DNA from: Flavobacterium phycosphaerae
GTDB lineage: Bacteria; Bacteroidota; Bacteroidia; Flavobacteriales; Flavobacteriaceae
Assembly (NCBI RefSeq): GCF_010119235.1
Contig: NZ_JAAATZ010000001.1
Span: forward strand, 1,208,501 to 1,272,500
Direction: 5' to 3'
DNA length: 64,000 nucleotides
Shown here: positions 46,195 through 54,988 of the stretch, piece after piece
How the letters are laid out: every line of letters starts with the position of its first letter
Position numbering within the stretch: the first letter of the stretch is position 1
Notes under the pieces: model-generated
What the model saw: the letters and a program-made list of their open reading frames with translations, nothing else
What the model was told of the DNA's origin: nothing
Database searches by the model: none
Translations under genes and position numbers: made by a program

Positions 46195-48078
46195 TTATTT
46201 TACCAATAATTGTTTGCTGTAAGAAGTATTTCCGGTAGCAATGGTAACCACATATTCTCCTTTGGCAATCCCTTTTACCGGAACAGTCAAAAGTTGATTT
46301 TCAGTAACGTTTTTGCTCTCATTGGATTGAACTACTCTGCCTAACATGTCATAAATAGTGATTTTATAATCACCACTTTTTAAATTGCTGATATTGATAA
46401 AATCACTGGCCGGGTTAGGATATACCTGAATATTGGTAGCCATTTGGTTGTGACTTACAGCAAGTGTATTCATTTCAACTGATTTTGAATTAACAATTTC
46501 GCCATTGTCCTGATCAATCAAAACCAAAACAGCATGCATATTGTCAAGAGCACTAGTAGCCGGTACGGTATAATTAAACGTATAGCTTATAGTTTGGCCA
46601 TCAGTAATAGTTGTAGGTACTGAACCATCCTGACCGTCATAACCTCCTAATAATTGTCTTCCTACGTGGTTGTATACCATTGAAGCAGCCGGTACCGGAT
46701 TGGCTAATGACTCATATCCTCCCATAGCACCGTTGGCGCCACCAGAATAATAATTGGTTTGTTTGTATCCCGCTATAGTTCCGGTTACATTGTCTTCTGA
46801 AATAATAACCCCTAAACGGTAATTAGCATTAGCAAAATTGGTTCTGAAAGTAGCATTAGCAGTAATAGTAACATCAGAACCATTCACGTCACCTGTAGCT
46901 TCTAAACTCACAGGAGTTGTCAATAGTTTTCTAGTATTCAGGTTGTTTACCATAGTAGTTTGACTTACATCAGCTCCTTTTACAACACGATCTACATTCA
47001 TTCCAGGAAAACCTGAAAAATCTGCTCCGCCATCATAATCGTCTATCATCATTGGGTCTTCGTTGTGAACAGCTACTCCGATGAATTCGTTTGGATAGGT
47101 AGTGTCCATGTAGGCCATAGCAACAGCACCTCTTGGGCACCAACCACACCATGTTCCCGTACCTTCTTCAAATAAAACTTTTTTGGGAGAGGCCTGACTC
47201 ACAGTGTTAAACTTGATTGAGCCGGTATTATTAGTCATTACAGGATCAGGGTTACCATTCACAGCCGTAATACTTAAGGCTAAATTTTTCTCTACGATAG
47301 TTCCGTATTGAACAGTGGTAGGGTGAATTACGGTACTGGTAGCTCCTACCGCTAATGATTTGTTTACTGTAATGCTGTGATCTGTTCCGTCATTCCAATT
47401 GATGGTTAAATTGGTTATTGGATTACTTCCGGCATTTTTAACTGTAAAAGTCAAGGCGTTGGTCGAGTTTAATAAACCATAACGATTTAATTTTGCAGAA
47501 ACTAACTGAACATCATTTGCTGCTAAACTTTTTAGTTTAACATTGTCAACAACTAGAAAATAATTATCCGTACAATCATAATGTCTAAAACTTATATAAA
47601 CAGTTTGTCCAATATAACTGGTCAAATTGATGAATTTCGTGGCTAAAGTGCCATTGGCTATAGTGCTCTGGAAAATAGGTGTTGCCGCACTAATTACCGC
47701 AGGGTCGGCCGATGTTGTTACATATACAGCATAATGCTCGTTTGGCCAGCTTGAACTGGTTTGATAGTCGTAAAATAAATAAACATTAGGGTCGGTTACA
47801 ACGCTCAAATCGATTGCAGGAGAAGTAACCAAATTGTCAGGAGTTAAAGGAGATGTGGTTGCGTCATCGTAAGAAAAAGAAAGTAGTGAACCGGTGCCGA
47901 ATGCACTGCTGATGCCTGAGGCATTCAACACTGACCATTCTAATCCGTCAGCATCTAAGTCAGTACTTGTCCAACCATTTAAATCACCTGACTCAAAATC
48001 TTCAGAGTAATAAGTGTTTTGGGCAAAACTGAGCGATGAAATAAATAAAAGCATTAGTAGTAAAGTAGTTTTTCTCAT
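46195..48078 (-). CDS. Omp28-like T9SS cargo with choice-of-anchor J domain and CGWC motif
   Basis: A 627-residue secreted protein. Signal peptide (to FAQ near 20), a choice-of-anchor J-type domain (about 20-185; YYSEDFESGDLNGWTSTD), an Ig-like part, an Omp28 domain (about 305-530) starting KKVLFEEGTGTWCGWCPRG with IGVAVHNEDPM, and a type A CTD (IQVYPNPASDF ... YSKQLLVK). It is the first gene of the minus-strand envelope cluster. The domain order resembles the lipoprotein at 42334 plus added secretion and anchor modules, suggesting a T9SS-routed paralogue. Confidence 0.87.
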   Translation of the reverse strand: MRKTTLLLMLLFISSLSFAQNTYYSEDFESGDLNGWTSTDLDADGLEWSVLNASGISSAFGTGSLLSFSYDDATTSPLTPDNLVTSPAIDLSVVTDPNVYLFYDYQTSSSWPNEHYAVYVTTSADPAVISAATPIFQSTIANGTLATKFINLTSYIGQTVYISFRHYDCTDNYFLVVDNVKLKSLAANDVQLVSAKLNRYGLLNSTNALTFTVKNAGSNPITNLTINWNDGTDHSITVNKSLAVGATSTVIHPTTVQYGTIVEKNLALSITAVNGNPDPVMTNNTGSIKFNTVSQASPKKVLFEEGTGTWCGWCPRGAVAMAYMDTTYPNEFIGVAVHNEDPMMIDDYDGGADFSGFPGMNVDRVVKGADVSQTTMVNNLNTRKLLTTPVSLEATGDVNGSDVTITANATFRTNFANANYRLGVIISEDNVTGTIAGYKQTNYYSGGANGAMGGYESLANPVPAASMVYNHVGRQLLGGYDGQDGSVPTTITDGQTISYTFNYTVPATSALDNMHAVLVLIDQDNGEIVNSKSVEMNTLAVSHNQMATNIQVYPNPASDFINISNLKSGDYKITIYDMLGRVVQSNESKNVTENQLLTVPVKGIAKGEYVVTIATGNTSYSKQLLVK

Positions 48079-48197
48079 AAATAAAGTTAATTTGTAGTTG
48101 TTGAATAGTTTGTTTTAAAAAATTTAATGCAAGTATAGTGAAAATAATCACGTCTAATTAATTGTATTTTAAGTGACTATTTCTTTTTTCGTGAATT

Positions 48198-48228
48198 TTG
48201 AAACATATTGACAAAAAGTATATATTTG
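48198..48228 (+). promoter_or_regulatory. Promoter of tRNA-Ala (TTG-N20-TATATTTG)
   Basis: TTG at 48198-48200, 20 nt spacer, TATATTTG at 48221-48228. Full match to the Flavobacterium -33/-7 consensus, 13 nt before the mature tRNA 5' end. Confidence 0.85.
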
Positions 48229-48241
48229 CAATGTCAATTCA

Positions 48242-48315
48242 GGGGATGTAGCTCAGCTGGTTAGAGTGCTTGCCTGGCAGGCAAGAAGTCGTGGGTTCGA
48301 GTCCCATCTTCTCCA
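48242..48315 (+). tRNA. tRNA-Ala (anticodon GGC)
   Basis: Cloverleaf: acceptor 5' ggggatg with 3' cttctcc; D stem gctc/gagt; anticodon stem cttgc/gcaag with loop ctggcag, giving anticodon GGC; T stem gtggg/cccat with loop ttcgagt. The acceptor has the G3-U70 pair that identifies alanine tRNAs, and discriminator A73. One T-T mismatch occurs at 6-67. CCA is not encoded. A terminator follows. Confidence 0.93.
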
Positions 48316-48317
48316 CA

Positions 48318-48351
48318 AAAAAGCCGAAATCGTTTAGATTTCGGCTTTTTT
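48318..48351. terminator. Bidirectional terminator, tRNA-Ala and DUF3109 gene
   Basis: Arms agccgaaatc / gatttcggct (48322-48331 and 48337-48346) with A-run and T-run on either side; serves both convergent units. Confidence 0.92.
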
Positions 48352-48923
48352 TATTTTCCGTTTTTTAAATCTTCGGCTACTTTTTCCAATTCAGCATACC
48401 AGTCAGCTCCAAACTTTCGAATTAAAGCTTCCTTGACAAATTTGTAAACCGGCACTTGAAGTTCTTTCCCTAATGTACAAGCATCGCTGCAAATGTCCCA
48501 ACGGTCATAATTTACGGCGGCAAACTCGCTGAAATCTTTCACCCGAATGGGATACAAATGACAGGAAACCGGTTTTTTCCAGTTGATGATGCCTTGATTA
48601 TAAGCTTGTTCAATCCCGCAAAGCGCTGTCTTTCCGTCAAAGATAACGTAAGCACAATCTTTATTGTCAATCAAAGGGGTTTCCAAATCTTGATCGGTTC
48701 CTACTACCCATGTGCCCAATCTCTCGATAGCTTCGATACCTTCTTTGCGCAAAAAGGGTTTTACTTTCGGATAGATTTCTTCCAAGATTTTGGTTTCTTC
48801 CAAACTCAAAGGAGCACCGGCATCGCCGTCAACACAACAGGCACCGCGGCAAGCCGAAAGGTTGCATACAAAATCTTTTTCGAGGATATCTTCAGATACT
48901 ATGGTTTTGCCTAATTGAAACAT
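48351..48923 (-). CDS. DUF3109 family cysteine-cluster protein
   Basis: A 190-residue cytoplasmic protein. Conserved cysteines occur as [19 protein letters not shown] (four Cys), [28 protein letters not shown] and [12 protein letters not shown]. This is the DUF3109 / YkgJ-like cysteine cluster pattern, thought to bind zinc or an iron-sulfur centre; no reaction is known. It converges on the tRNA gene and shares its terminator. Confidence 0.88.
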   Translation of the reverse strand: MFQLGKTIVSEDILEKDFVCNLSACRGACCVDGDAGAPLSLEETKILEEIYPKVKPFLRKEGIEAIERLGTWVVGTDQDLETPLIDNKDCAYVIFDGKTALCGIEQAYNQGIINWKKPVSCHLYPIRVKDFSEFAAVNYDRWDICSDACTLGKELQVPVYKFVKEALIRKFGADWYAELEKVAEDLKNGK

Positions 48924-49048
48924 GGATGAATTTAGGGTTTAGGATTTGCGATTTAGGATTTTAAATTCCGATGCAAAGGTAAAAATCAATTTGGGTTAAA
49001 TGAATTATAAAAGTTTAAAAACCTAATTTTGTCAAAAAATGTAAGGAG

Positions 49049-49624
49049 ATGAATTTAGATTTTAGAGAAATTGCCACCGCCACCATGGTGCTTTTTGCCG
49101 TTATCGATATAGTTGGAAGTATTCCGGTAATTATTGATTTGAGAGCTAAGTTTGGTCACATCCAATCGGAAAAAGCGTCGCTGGTTTCGGCCGGAATCAT
49201 GATTGCTTTTCTTTTTGTCGGAGAAGAAATCCTGAAATTAATTGGGATAGATGCCAATTCGTTTGCCGTGGCCGGTTCGTTTGTGTTGTTCTTTTTGGCC
49301 TTAGAAATGATACTCGGCATTCGGTTGTATAAAGAAGATAAAGCGAGTTCGGCTTCTATTGTGCCAATAGCTTTCCCCTTAGTGGCCGGTGCCGGAACTA
49401 TGACTACCTTACTTTCGTTGCGCTCCCAATTTCAAACGGCCAATATTATTGTGGCTATATTTTTAAATATTGTTTTGGTGTATTTGGTACTGAAATCATC
49501 TTCCAAAATCGAAAAAATGCTAGGGGAAAACGGGCTGAGCATCATCCGAAAAGTATTTGGCATTGTGCTTTTGGCCATTGCTGTTAAATTATTTGCTGCT
49601 AATGTTAAAGGACTCTTTGCATAA
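49049..49624 (+). CDS. MarC family integral membrane protein
   Basis: A 191-residue membrane protein with about six helices. The N-terminal motif ATATMVLFAVIDIVGSIPVIIDL and SASIVPIAFPLVAGAGTMTTLLSL are family hallmarks of MarC/UPF0056. The function is uncertain; early links to multidrug resistance were withdrawn. It is followed by a 65-residue membrane protein gene that has its own promoter. Confidence 0.9.
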   Translation: MNLDFREIATATMVLFAVIDIVGSIPVIIDLRAKFGHIQSEKASLVSAGIMIAFLFVGEEILKLIGIDANSFAVAGSFVLFFLALEMILGIRLYKEDKASSASIVPIAFPLVAGAGTMTTLLSLRSQFQTANIIVAIFLNIVLVYLVLKSSSKIEKMLGENGLSIIRKVFGIVLLAIAVKLFAANVKGLFA

Positions 49625-49645
49625 CAGCATATTTTAGTATTTTTG
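49616..49645 (+). promoter_or_regulatory. Promoter for the 49663 gene (TTTG-N18-TATTTTTG)
   Basis: TTTG at 49616-49619, overlapping the marC 3' end; 18-nt spacer; TATTTTTG at 49638-49645; ATG 17 nt later. Confidence 0.7.
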
Positions 49646-49662
49646 TCGTCTAAATGTAGTAC

Positions 49663-49860
49663 ATGAAAATTTTCACCAATATTCTTCTCTTTATTGCTAT
49701 TGCTTTAATAGTAGTAAACATTTTCCTCCTTGATTTCAACAAACCTTTCGAAGGCAACAGTATGATTGCTCTGATTGGTATAGCAGCGTCTTTTTGTGCT
49801 GTTTTGATTCTGATGATTTTCAGAATGTCAAAAAAAATCGAAGACCAATTAAAACACTAA
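49663..49860 (+). CDS. Two-helix small membrane protein
   Basis: A 65-residue protein with two membrane helices (IFTNILLFIAIALIVVNIFLL and IALIGIAASFCAVLILMIF) joined by a short loop DFNKPFEGNSM, and a charged tail KKIEDQLKH. No family recognised, but the coding frame is clean, has its own promoter and is followed 3 nt later by a flavoprotein gene, so the two are probably one unit. Confidence 0.75.
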   Translation: MKIFTNILLFIAIALIVVNIFLLDFNKPFEGNSMIALIGIAASFCAVLILMIFRMSKKIEDQLKH

Positions 49861-49863
49861 ATC

Positions 49864-50472
49864 ATGTTTGATGTTCTTGTAATTGGCGGTGGCGTTTCGG
49901 GCATGTCTTGTGCTTTGATTTTAGGTTCTGCCCAAAACAAACCTTTTGCTGCCGATAAAAAAATTGGAATCATCACACACCAAAAAGGATCTTCCTTGCA
50001 AGATGCTTTATTTTATAATGCTTATGGCGTTCCTTCGGGTAAATTAGGCTCCGAGTTACTGACAGAAAGTGTTGACCAGTTGCAGCAACTCTATCCGCAT
50101 ATCATTCAGATTGCTGATGAAAAAGTAATGAAAATAGAAGGAGAAGCCGGAAATTTTACTGTAATGACCAATAAAGATTCTTATCAAACCAAAATAGTAG
50201 TCATTGGTATCGGTGCCGGAAATCCTTTCACCATTGAAGGATTAGAGGCGTTTGTAATGCCTCATCAAAAAGTGATAGCCGAGAAAAACCGAATTCAATT
50301 AAGAAACGTTGACCACAAAGTAGCGGAAGGAATTTATGTAACCGGAACCTTGGCAGGCTGGAGAAGTCAACTGGCTATAGCTGCCGGAAGTGGCGCCGCA
50401 GTGGCAACAGATATCCTAACACTTTGGAATGATGGTGTTCATGTGCAAGTACATGACAGCATCCGAAAATAA
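49864..50472 (+). CDS. Short FAD-dependent oxidoreductase (thioredoxin-reductase-like)
   Basis: A 202-residue flavoprotein with the FAD loop FDVLVIGGGVSGMSCALIL at the N-terminus and a TG...RSQLAIAAGSGAAVATDIL C-terminal flavin segment typical of the thioredoxin reductase fold. It lacks both the CxxC redox motif and the second NAD(P)-binding domain, so it is about 100 residues shorter than TrxR. It could be a one-domain flavoprotein that needs a partner. It lies 3 nt after the 65-residue membrane protein gene. Confidence 0.78.
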   Translation: MFDVLVIGGGVSGMSCALILGSAQNKPFAADKKIGIITHQKGSSLQDALFYNAYGVPSGKLGSELLTESVDQLQQLYPHIIQIADEKVMKIEGEAGNFTVMTNKDSYQTKIVVIGIGAGNPFTIEGLEAFVMPHQKVIAEKNRIQLRNVDHKVAEGIYVTGTLAGWRSQLAIAAGSGAAVATDILTLWNDGVHVQVHDSIRK

Positions 50473-50473
50473 A

Positions 50474-52042
50474 TTACTTCAACACGGCCTTCAGCATCGT
50501 GTCGTCTTTCAAAATAATTTGGTAGTAGTAGTTTTCACCAAACAATTGTCGGGCCAATTCAGCTGTGATGTATTTTTTAACCAAGACCTTATTGCTTTCT
50601 AATTTCATTTCCAAACCGGCTTCTTTGAGGTAGTTTTCAAATTTGGGAATATAGCTCTCGTCATTTTGCATTTTGGTTAAAAACGCACCAAATTCCATTC
50701 CCTTGAACGTATTTCTGTTTTTATCTAATTGTTCAAAAACAAAGTGACCAACCACACCCGAGTTTAAAATGTAAGCCAATCCTTCTTCGCCTTTTTTAAC
50801 TTCAAGCGGTACAAAAATATCCGGAACAATACCGCCGCCGCCATAAACCAATCGCCCTTTTTTAGTTTTAAATTTTAGCGAATCGGCTACTTTTATTTTG
50901 TCTTTGGCATACAATTCACCGCTTTCAAAACGTTTCTCAAAATCCTGACTGTACTCTTCGCTTTCGCCTTTGGTATAAGGTTTTTGAATAGAACGGCCAC
51001 TAGGGGTATAATAGCGAGAAGTGGTTAATCGAACGGCAGAACCATCTTCAAAATCCATTTCACGCTGTACCAGTCCTTTGCCAAAAGAACGTCTGCCTAC
51101 AATCGTCCCACGGTCATTATCCTGAATTGCTCCGGCCAAAATTTCACTGGCAGATGCCGAGTTTTCATCGATCAAAACAAAGACTCTTCCGGTTTCAAAA
51201 ATCCCTTCTTTGGTTGCATAGGTTTTATCGATTTTGCCTTTTCGGTTTTTAGTGAATACGATTAGCTCTTTGTCTTTCAAAAGTTCATCGGCAATCTCTA
51301 CTGCTCTTTCCAAATAACCGCCACCATTGTCACGCAAATCAATGACTAAGGTGTTCATGCCCTTTTCTTTCAGTGCCTCCAATCCGGTGTAGAACTCGTC
51401 ATAGGTGTTCTCGGCAAAGCGATTAATTCGGATGTATCCGGTAGTTTTATTCAGCATCAGATAAGTATCGACACTTTTGATAGGTACAACTTCACGTTCT
51501 ACCTTAATGGTTAGTTTTTTATTAGTGCTTTTTCGGAAAATGGTCAACGTTACAGTTGAACCTTCTTCGCCTTTTAGTTTGTTGTATAAACTGTCGGAAG
51601 GTAATTTTCGGCCAAAAAGTTTGGATTTATCGGCGTATAAAATTCGGTCACCGGCTAAGATTCCCGCTTTGGCAGCCGGTCCGTCTTTTAGCGGATTGAC
51701 TACGGTAACGGTATCATTATACATATAAAAATTCACGCCAATGCCTACAAAATCACCTTTCATGATTTCGGCTTCCGATGATTGCTCGCTGGGCGGAATA
51801 TAAACCGAATGCGGGTCAAGATTGGCTAAAATGCTGTTTACGGTCAATTCGACTATGGAGTCTGAATTGATATCGTCAACATATTCATCGTTTATGAAAT
51901 CTATTAATCGTTCTATTTTAGCCTTGCTGGCACTTTTTTTGGACAACGTACGGGTCGGAAAATTAAGCATGCCGCCAATGACAATCCCCAGCGCAACGCA
52001 TGAGAATAGTAAAAGGGGCAAGTATTTTTCCTTCGATTTCAT
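50474..52042 (-). CDS. S41 family C-terminal processing peptidase
   Basis: A 522-residue periplasmic or membrane-anchored serine protease. N-terminal membrane segment (LPLLLFSCVALGIVIGG), a PDZ domain with VGIGVNFYMYNDTVTVVNPLKDGPAAKAGILAGDRIL, and the S41 catalytic domain with LRDNGGGYLERAVEIAD, the serine in ENSASASEILAGAIQDN and the lysine in RRSFGKGLVQ. The catalytic Ser-Lys dyad is intact. It is CtpA-like. The stop codon is 2 nt from the convergent flavoprotein gene; upstream lies the dCMP deaminase gene. Confidence 0.94.
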   Translation of the reverse strand: MKSKEKYLPLLLFSCVALGIVIGGMLNFPTRTLSKKSASKAKIERLIDFINDEYVDDINSDSIVELTVNSILANLDPHSVYIPPSEQSSEAEIMKGDFVGIGVNFYMYNDTVTVVNPLKDGPAAKAGILAGDRILYADKSKLFGRKLPSDSLYNKLKGEEGSTVTLTIFRKSTNKKLTIKVEREVVPIKSVDTYLMLNKTTGYIRINRFAENTYDEFYTGLEALKEKGMNTLVIDLRDNGGGYLERAVEIADELLKDKELIVFTKNRKGKIDKTYATKEGIFETGRVFVLIDENSASASEILAGAIQDNDRGTIVGRRSFGKGLVQREMDFEDGSAVRLTTSRYYTPSGRSIQKPYTKGESEEYSQDFEKRFESGELYAKDKIKVADSLKFKTKKGRLVYGGGGIVPDIFVPLEVKKGEEGLAYILNSGVVGHFVFEQLDKNRNTFKGMEFGAFLTKMQNDESYIPKFENYLKEAGLEMKLESNKVLVKKYITAELARQLFGENYYYQIILKDDTMLKAVLK

Positions 52043-52068
52043 TAAGGGGAGAGAGACTCGGTATAAAG

Positions 52069-52497
52069 TTATTCTAAATTTTCAATTTGACGCACTTCAA
52101 CGCCGGCTTTTTCTAAAAAGTCAACGCCCGAAGTGTCGCGGTAGCCATGCTGATACACTACGCGTTTGATTCCCGATTGGTGAATGAGTTTGCTGCATTC
52201 TTTACAAGGAGAAAGAGTAATATACAAGGTAGCATGTTCACAGGTTTGTGTGGAACGGGCCACTTTTGAAATGGCATTGGCTTCGGCATGAAGAACATAC
52301 CATTTGGTTAAGCCTTCGTCATCTTCGCAGCAGTTTTCAAAACCGGATGGGGTTCCGTTATATCCATCGGAGATAATCATACGGTCGCGAACGATGATGG
52401 CACCTACTTGTTTGCGTTTGCAATAAGACAATTTACTCCACTCGGCGGCAATCCTCAAATAGGCTACGTCGTATTTTTTTTGTTTTCCTTCTTTCAT
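52069..52497 (-). CDS. dCMP deaminase family protein
   Basis: A 142-residue zinc deaminase that likely converts dCMP to dUMP for dTTP synthesis. Seen: HAEANAI (zinc His and catalytic Glu) and PCKECSKLI (two zinc cysteines), plus the ComEB/dCMP-type insert KRKQVGAIIVRDRMIISDGYNGTPSGFENCCEDDEG. The insert and length favour dCMP deaminase over tRNA or cytidine deaminases. It lies 27 nt before the S41 protease gene in the same direction. Confidence 0.9.
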   Translation of the reverse strand: MKEGKQKKYDVAYLRIAAEWSKLSYCKRKQVGAIIVRDRMIISDGYNGTPSGFENCCEDDEGLTKWYVLHAEANAISKVARSTQTCEHATLYITLSPCKECSKLIHQSGIKRVVYQHGYRDTSGVDFLEKAGVEVRQIENLE

Positions 52498-52553
52498 TTT
52501 GTACTGAACTTTTCAGTCTCTCAAAGATAACTGATAATCAAATGGTTTTTCAT

Positions 52554-52609
52554 CTAGCCCTGATGGGAGCGGCACCGAAGTAGAGCGGACAGCAGGAACA
52601 TGGATAGCA
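52554..52609 (+). repeat. Dispersed Flavobacterium repeat, TAGCCCTGATGG type, copy 1
   Basis: Starts tagccctgatgggagcgg and continues through agagcgg and agcaggaac to about 52609, in the gap between the dCMP deaminase and HupE-like genes. A second copy lies at 63019-63129 in the other orientation. I recall this element as common in Flavobacterium intergenic regions. Confidence 0.7.
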
Positions 52610-52639
52610 AATATATCGAAACCTTTCGCTTCTGAACAA

Positions 52640-53233
52640 TTATTTAGGCCAAATTTCACTTTGTAAAATCATAGGAATGACTACTCCTACAATAAAGGCC
52701 GAAATGGTTAGTGTCCAGTCGCGTTTGGAGAATTTGAATAGCGTTTGAGCCATGTACCCTAAGAGTAGAGCAGCAAGTACGACTATGATTTGCGCCGCTT
52801 CAATTCCGACGGCAAATTCAAAAAGCGGTAAGAGTTTGTCGGTTGGTTTTCCGGTGAGAATGCTGTTGAAGTAATTGGAAAAGCCCAATCCGTGAATGAT
52901 TCCGAAGAATACGGTTACGATGCCCACAAACGTAATGCCGTCTTTTTTGCTTGATTTACCTGAGACAATAATGTTATACATTGCTGCAATGAGGATGGTA
53001 ATCGGGATTAAAAATTCGACAATATGGGCTTTAATAGTGACTATATTAAAAACAGAAAGCATCAGTGCCAAGGTATGACCTAAAGTGAACAGCGATACCA
53101 GAATCAGGATGCGTTTCCAGGATTTGAATTCATAGGGAACCGTTAAGGCCAGCAAAAATAAAACATGGTCGTAGGCAAAAATGTTGAGCACGTGTTTTAG
53201 CCCGATAGAGAAGTAAATCCAGAAATCTGACAT
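52640..53233 (-). CDS. HupE/UreJ-like membrane protein
   Basis: A 197-residue protein from the ATG at 53233, with six or seven membrane helices. The motifs GLKHVLNIFAYDHVLFLLAL and FGIIHGLGFSNYF fit the HupE/UreJ_2 family, whose members are thought to move nickel or cobalt. The His-rich short motifs (KHV...AYDH, IHGLGF) are compatible with that. An upstream in-frame start would add 28 residues that lack membrane character and belong to the divergent promoter region. No nickel enzyme gene is nearby, so the metal is uncertain. Confidence 0.8.
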   Translation of the reverse strand: MSDFWIYFSIGLKHVLNIFAYDHVLFLLALTVPYEFKSWKRILILVSLFTLGHTLALMLSVFNIVTIKAHIVEFLIPITILIAAMYNIIVSGKSSKKDGITFVGIVTVFFGIIHGLGFSNYFNSILTGKPTDKLLPLFEFAVGIEAAQIIVVLAALLLGYMAQTLFKFSKRDWTLTISAFIVGVVIPMILQSEIWPK

Positions 53234-53333
53234 GGTAATTTGGTGGTTTTGGAACGTAAACTTACAATTTATTTTTATCGGGCTTTTAAAATTAGTGCTA
53301 AAATCGATGAAAAACATTTTTCAAATAGGTTTC

Positions 53334-53361
53334 TTGAAAACGGGAAATTGCCTTATATTTG
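53334..53361 (+). promoter_or_regulatory. Promoter of the TerB-like gene (TTG-N17-TATATTTG)
   Basis: TTG at 53334-53336, 17-nt spacer, TATATTTG at 53354-53361; ATG at 53384. Confidence 0.75.
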
Positions 53362-53383
53362 CAGCATTAAAACCCGTATAATT

Positions 53384-53815
53384 ATGTCATTTTCAGATTT
53401 ATTTGATAGCGAATTTAAAAGTAGAAATAAAGGTCATTTTTCAGCTATAGTGCGTGTTGCCACAGCTGATGGTGATATGAGTTCAGAAGAAAAAGAATTC
53501 TTAGACAAACTGGCGGTTCGTTTGGAGATTTCTAAAGAAGAATATGAAGAGATTTTGGAAAATCCATTAAAATACCCAATCAACCCTCCGTATTTGCATA
53601 CCCAACGTATAGAGCGTTTGTATGATTTATCGAGAATGGTTTATGCCGATCACGTATTAGGACCAAGACAAAAAGAAATTCTGACCAAGTTTGCTTTGGC
53701 CTTAGGATTTACTCCGGGCAATGTACCTTTCATCATTGATAAAGCTTTATCGTTATTAGTATTGAATGTAGATTTAGATACATTCGTTTACGAAATGACT
53801 CACATGAATAAATAA
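53384..53815 (+). CDS. TerB-like protein
   Basis: A 143-residue helical protein from the ATG at 53384 (the longer open frame from 53240 crosses its promoter). It shows the TerB fold signature: AIVRVATADGDMSSEEKEFLDKLA (acidic cluster DGDMSSEE) and LYDLSRMVYADHVLGPRQKEIL (second acidic/charged helix). TerB domains bind metal ions and are linked to stress and tellurite responses, but a housekeeping role is likelier here because no ter operon is present. It is followed by a shared terminator with fbp. Confidence 0.85.
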   Translation: MSFSDLFDSEFKSRNKGHFSAIVRVATADGDMSSEEKEFLDKLAVRLEISKEEYEEILENPLKYPINPPYLHTQRIERLYDLSRMVYADHVLGPRQKEILTKFALALGFTPGNVPFIIDKALSLLVLNVDLDTFVYEMTHMNK

Positions 53816-53843
53816 AAAAGCCCCGATTCCTCGGGGCTTTTTT
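53814..53843. terminator. Bidirectional terminator between the TerB-like gene and fbp
   Basis: Arms agccccga / tcggggct (53819-53826 and 53831-53838) with TTCC loop and A/T-runs; serves both convergent genes. Confidence 0.93.
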
Positions 53844-53844
53844 G

Positions 53845-54852
53845 TTAACTGTATTTTGCCATAAAGGCTTCTGCCTTTTCAACCATATTGTAGCTTCCGC
53901 AGAAAAACGGAACGCGTTGGTGTAATTCGGTGGGTTGGATTTCCATAATTCTGCCAAAACCGTCCGAAGCTTTACCACCAGCTTGTTCCGCGATGAAAGC
54001 CATTGGATTGCATTCATAAAGTAAACGCAACTTTCCTTTTGGTGATTTGGAGCTGGTCGGATAAATATAAATTCCGCCTTTAATCATATTTCTGTGGATG
54101 TCGGACACTAAACTTCCGATGTATCTTGAGGTGTAGGGTCTGTCTCCTTCTTCTAATTGGCAATATTTCAAATAATCTTTTACGCCTTGAGGAAAGTGAA
54201 CATAGTTACCTTCGTTAATCGAATAGATGTTTCCGTCTTTAGAAAACTGCATGTTCGGATGCGACAAATAAAACGTTCCGATAGCCGGGTTCAACGTAAA
54301 TCCGTTTACGCCGTGCCCTGTTGTATAAACTAACATAGTTGACGTTCCATAAATCACATAACCGGCAGCCACTTGACTCGTTCCCGGTTGCAGAAAATCT
54401 TCAAGGGTAACCGGTGTTCCAACGGGAGTTACTCTTCGGTAAACCGAAAAAATAGTACCCACCGAAACATTTACATCAATGTTAGAAGAACCATCCAAAG
54501 GATCCATCAAAACTACATATTTGTTGTTGTGACTATTATCAGAACCGGCTACGGTAATGAAATCATCATTTTCTTCCGAGGCAATACCACAAACAATTTC
54601 CCGATTGATAAGCGTTTGAATAAAAATATCATTGGCGTAAACATCCAGTTTTTGTTGGTCTTCGCCTTGAATATTTTGGTCGCCCGCAGCACCTACGATG
54701 TCCACTAGTCCGGCTTTGTTTACCTTGTAGTTGACCACTTTAGCGGCTAATCGGATGGAGTTGATGATTCTTGATAATTCTCCTGAAGAGTATTGAAATT
54801 CGGATTGCTTTTCGATGATAAATTCACCGAGCGTTTTATTGCGTTCTTCCAT
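53845..54852 (-). CDS. fbp: Fructose-1,6-bisphosphatase, class 1
   Basis: Gluconeogenic enzyme removing the 1-phosphate. The 335-residue protein has [18 protein letters not shown], the metal-site motif [21 protein letters not shown] (residues 116-136 with Asp118, Asp120), and the C-terminal [19 protein letters not shown]. The length and motifs match class I FBPase. Divergent from the M48 protease gene. Confidence 0.97.
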   Translation of the reverse strand: MEERNKTLGEFIIEKQSEFQYSSGELSRIINSIRLAAKVVNYKVNKAGLVDIVGAAGDQNIQGEDQQKLDVYANDIFIQTLINREIVCGIASEENDDFITVAGSDNSHNNKYVVLMDPLDGSSNIDVNVSVGTIFSVYRRVTPVGTPVTLEDFLQPGTSQVAAGYVIYGTSTMLVYTTGHGVNGFTLNPAIGTFYLSHPNMQFSKDGNIYSINEGNYVHFPQGVKDYLKYCQLEEGDRPYTSRYIGSLVSDIHRNMIKGGIYIYPTSSKSPKGKLRLLYECNPMAFIAEQAGGKASDGFGRIMEIQPTELHQRVPFFCGSYNMVEKAEAFMAKYS

Positions 54853-54952
54853 TGCGAAATCGTTGTAGTTGTGGGTGCAAATATCGTTTTTTTTATTAAA
54901 AAATTACCGAAATTTTAAAAAATGTCTGGCCAAATCTCAGCAAAACTTGTTT

Positions 54953-54960
54953 TATATTTG
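54953..54960 (+). promoter_or_regulatory. -7 box (TATATTTG) for the M48 protease gene
   Basis: TATATTTG 28 nt upstream of the ATG at 54989; no clear -33 TTG at 17-23 nt. Confidence 0.5.
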
Positions 54961-54988
54961 TTGCTTATAATTCTTAAAATTAAAAACC

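Noticed and set aside
48242..48315. tRNA-Gly because of the GCC-like sequence in the anticodon arm
   Set aside because: Folding places GGC, not GCC, in the anticodon position, and the acceptor has the alanine G3-U70 pair.
53240..53383. 48-codon extension of the TerB-like protein
   Set aside because: It crosses the TTG-N17-TATATTTG promoter and the start of the divergent gene.
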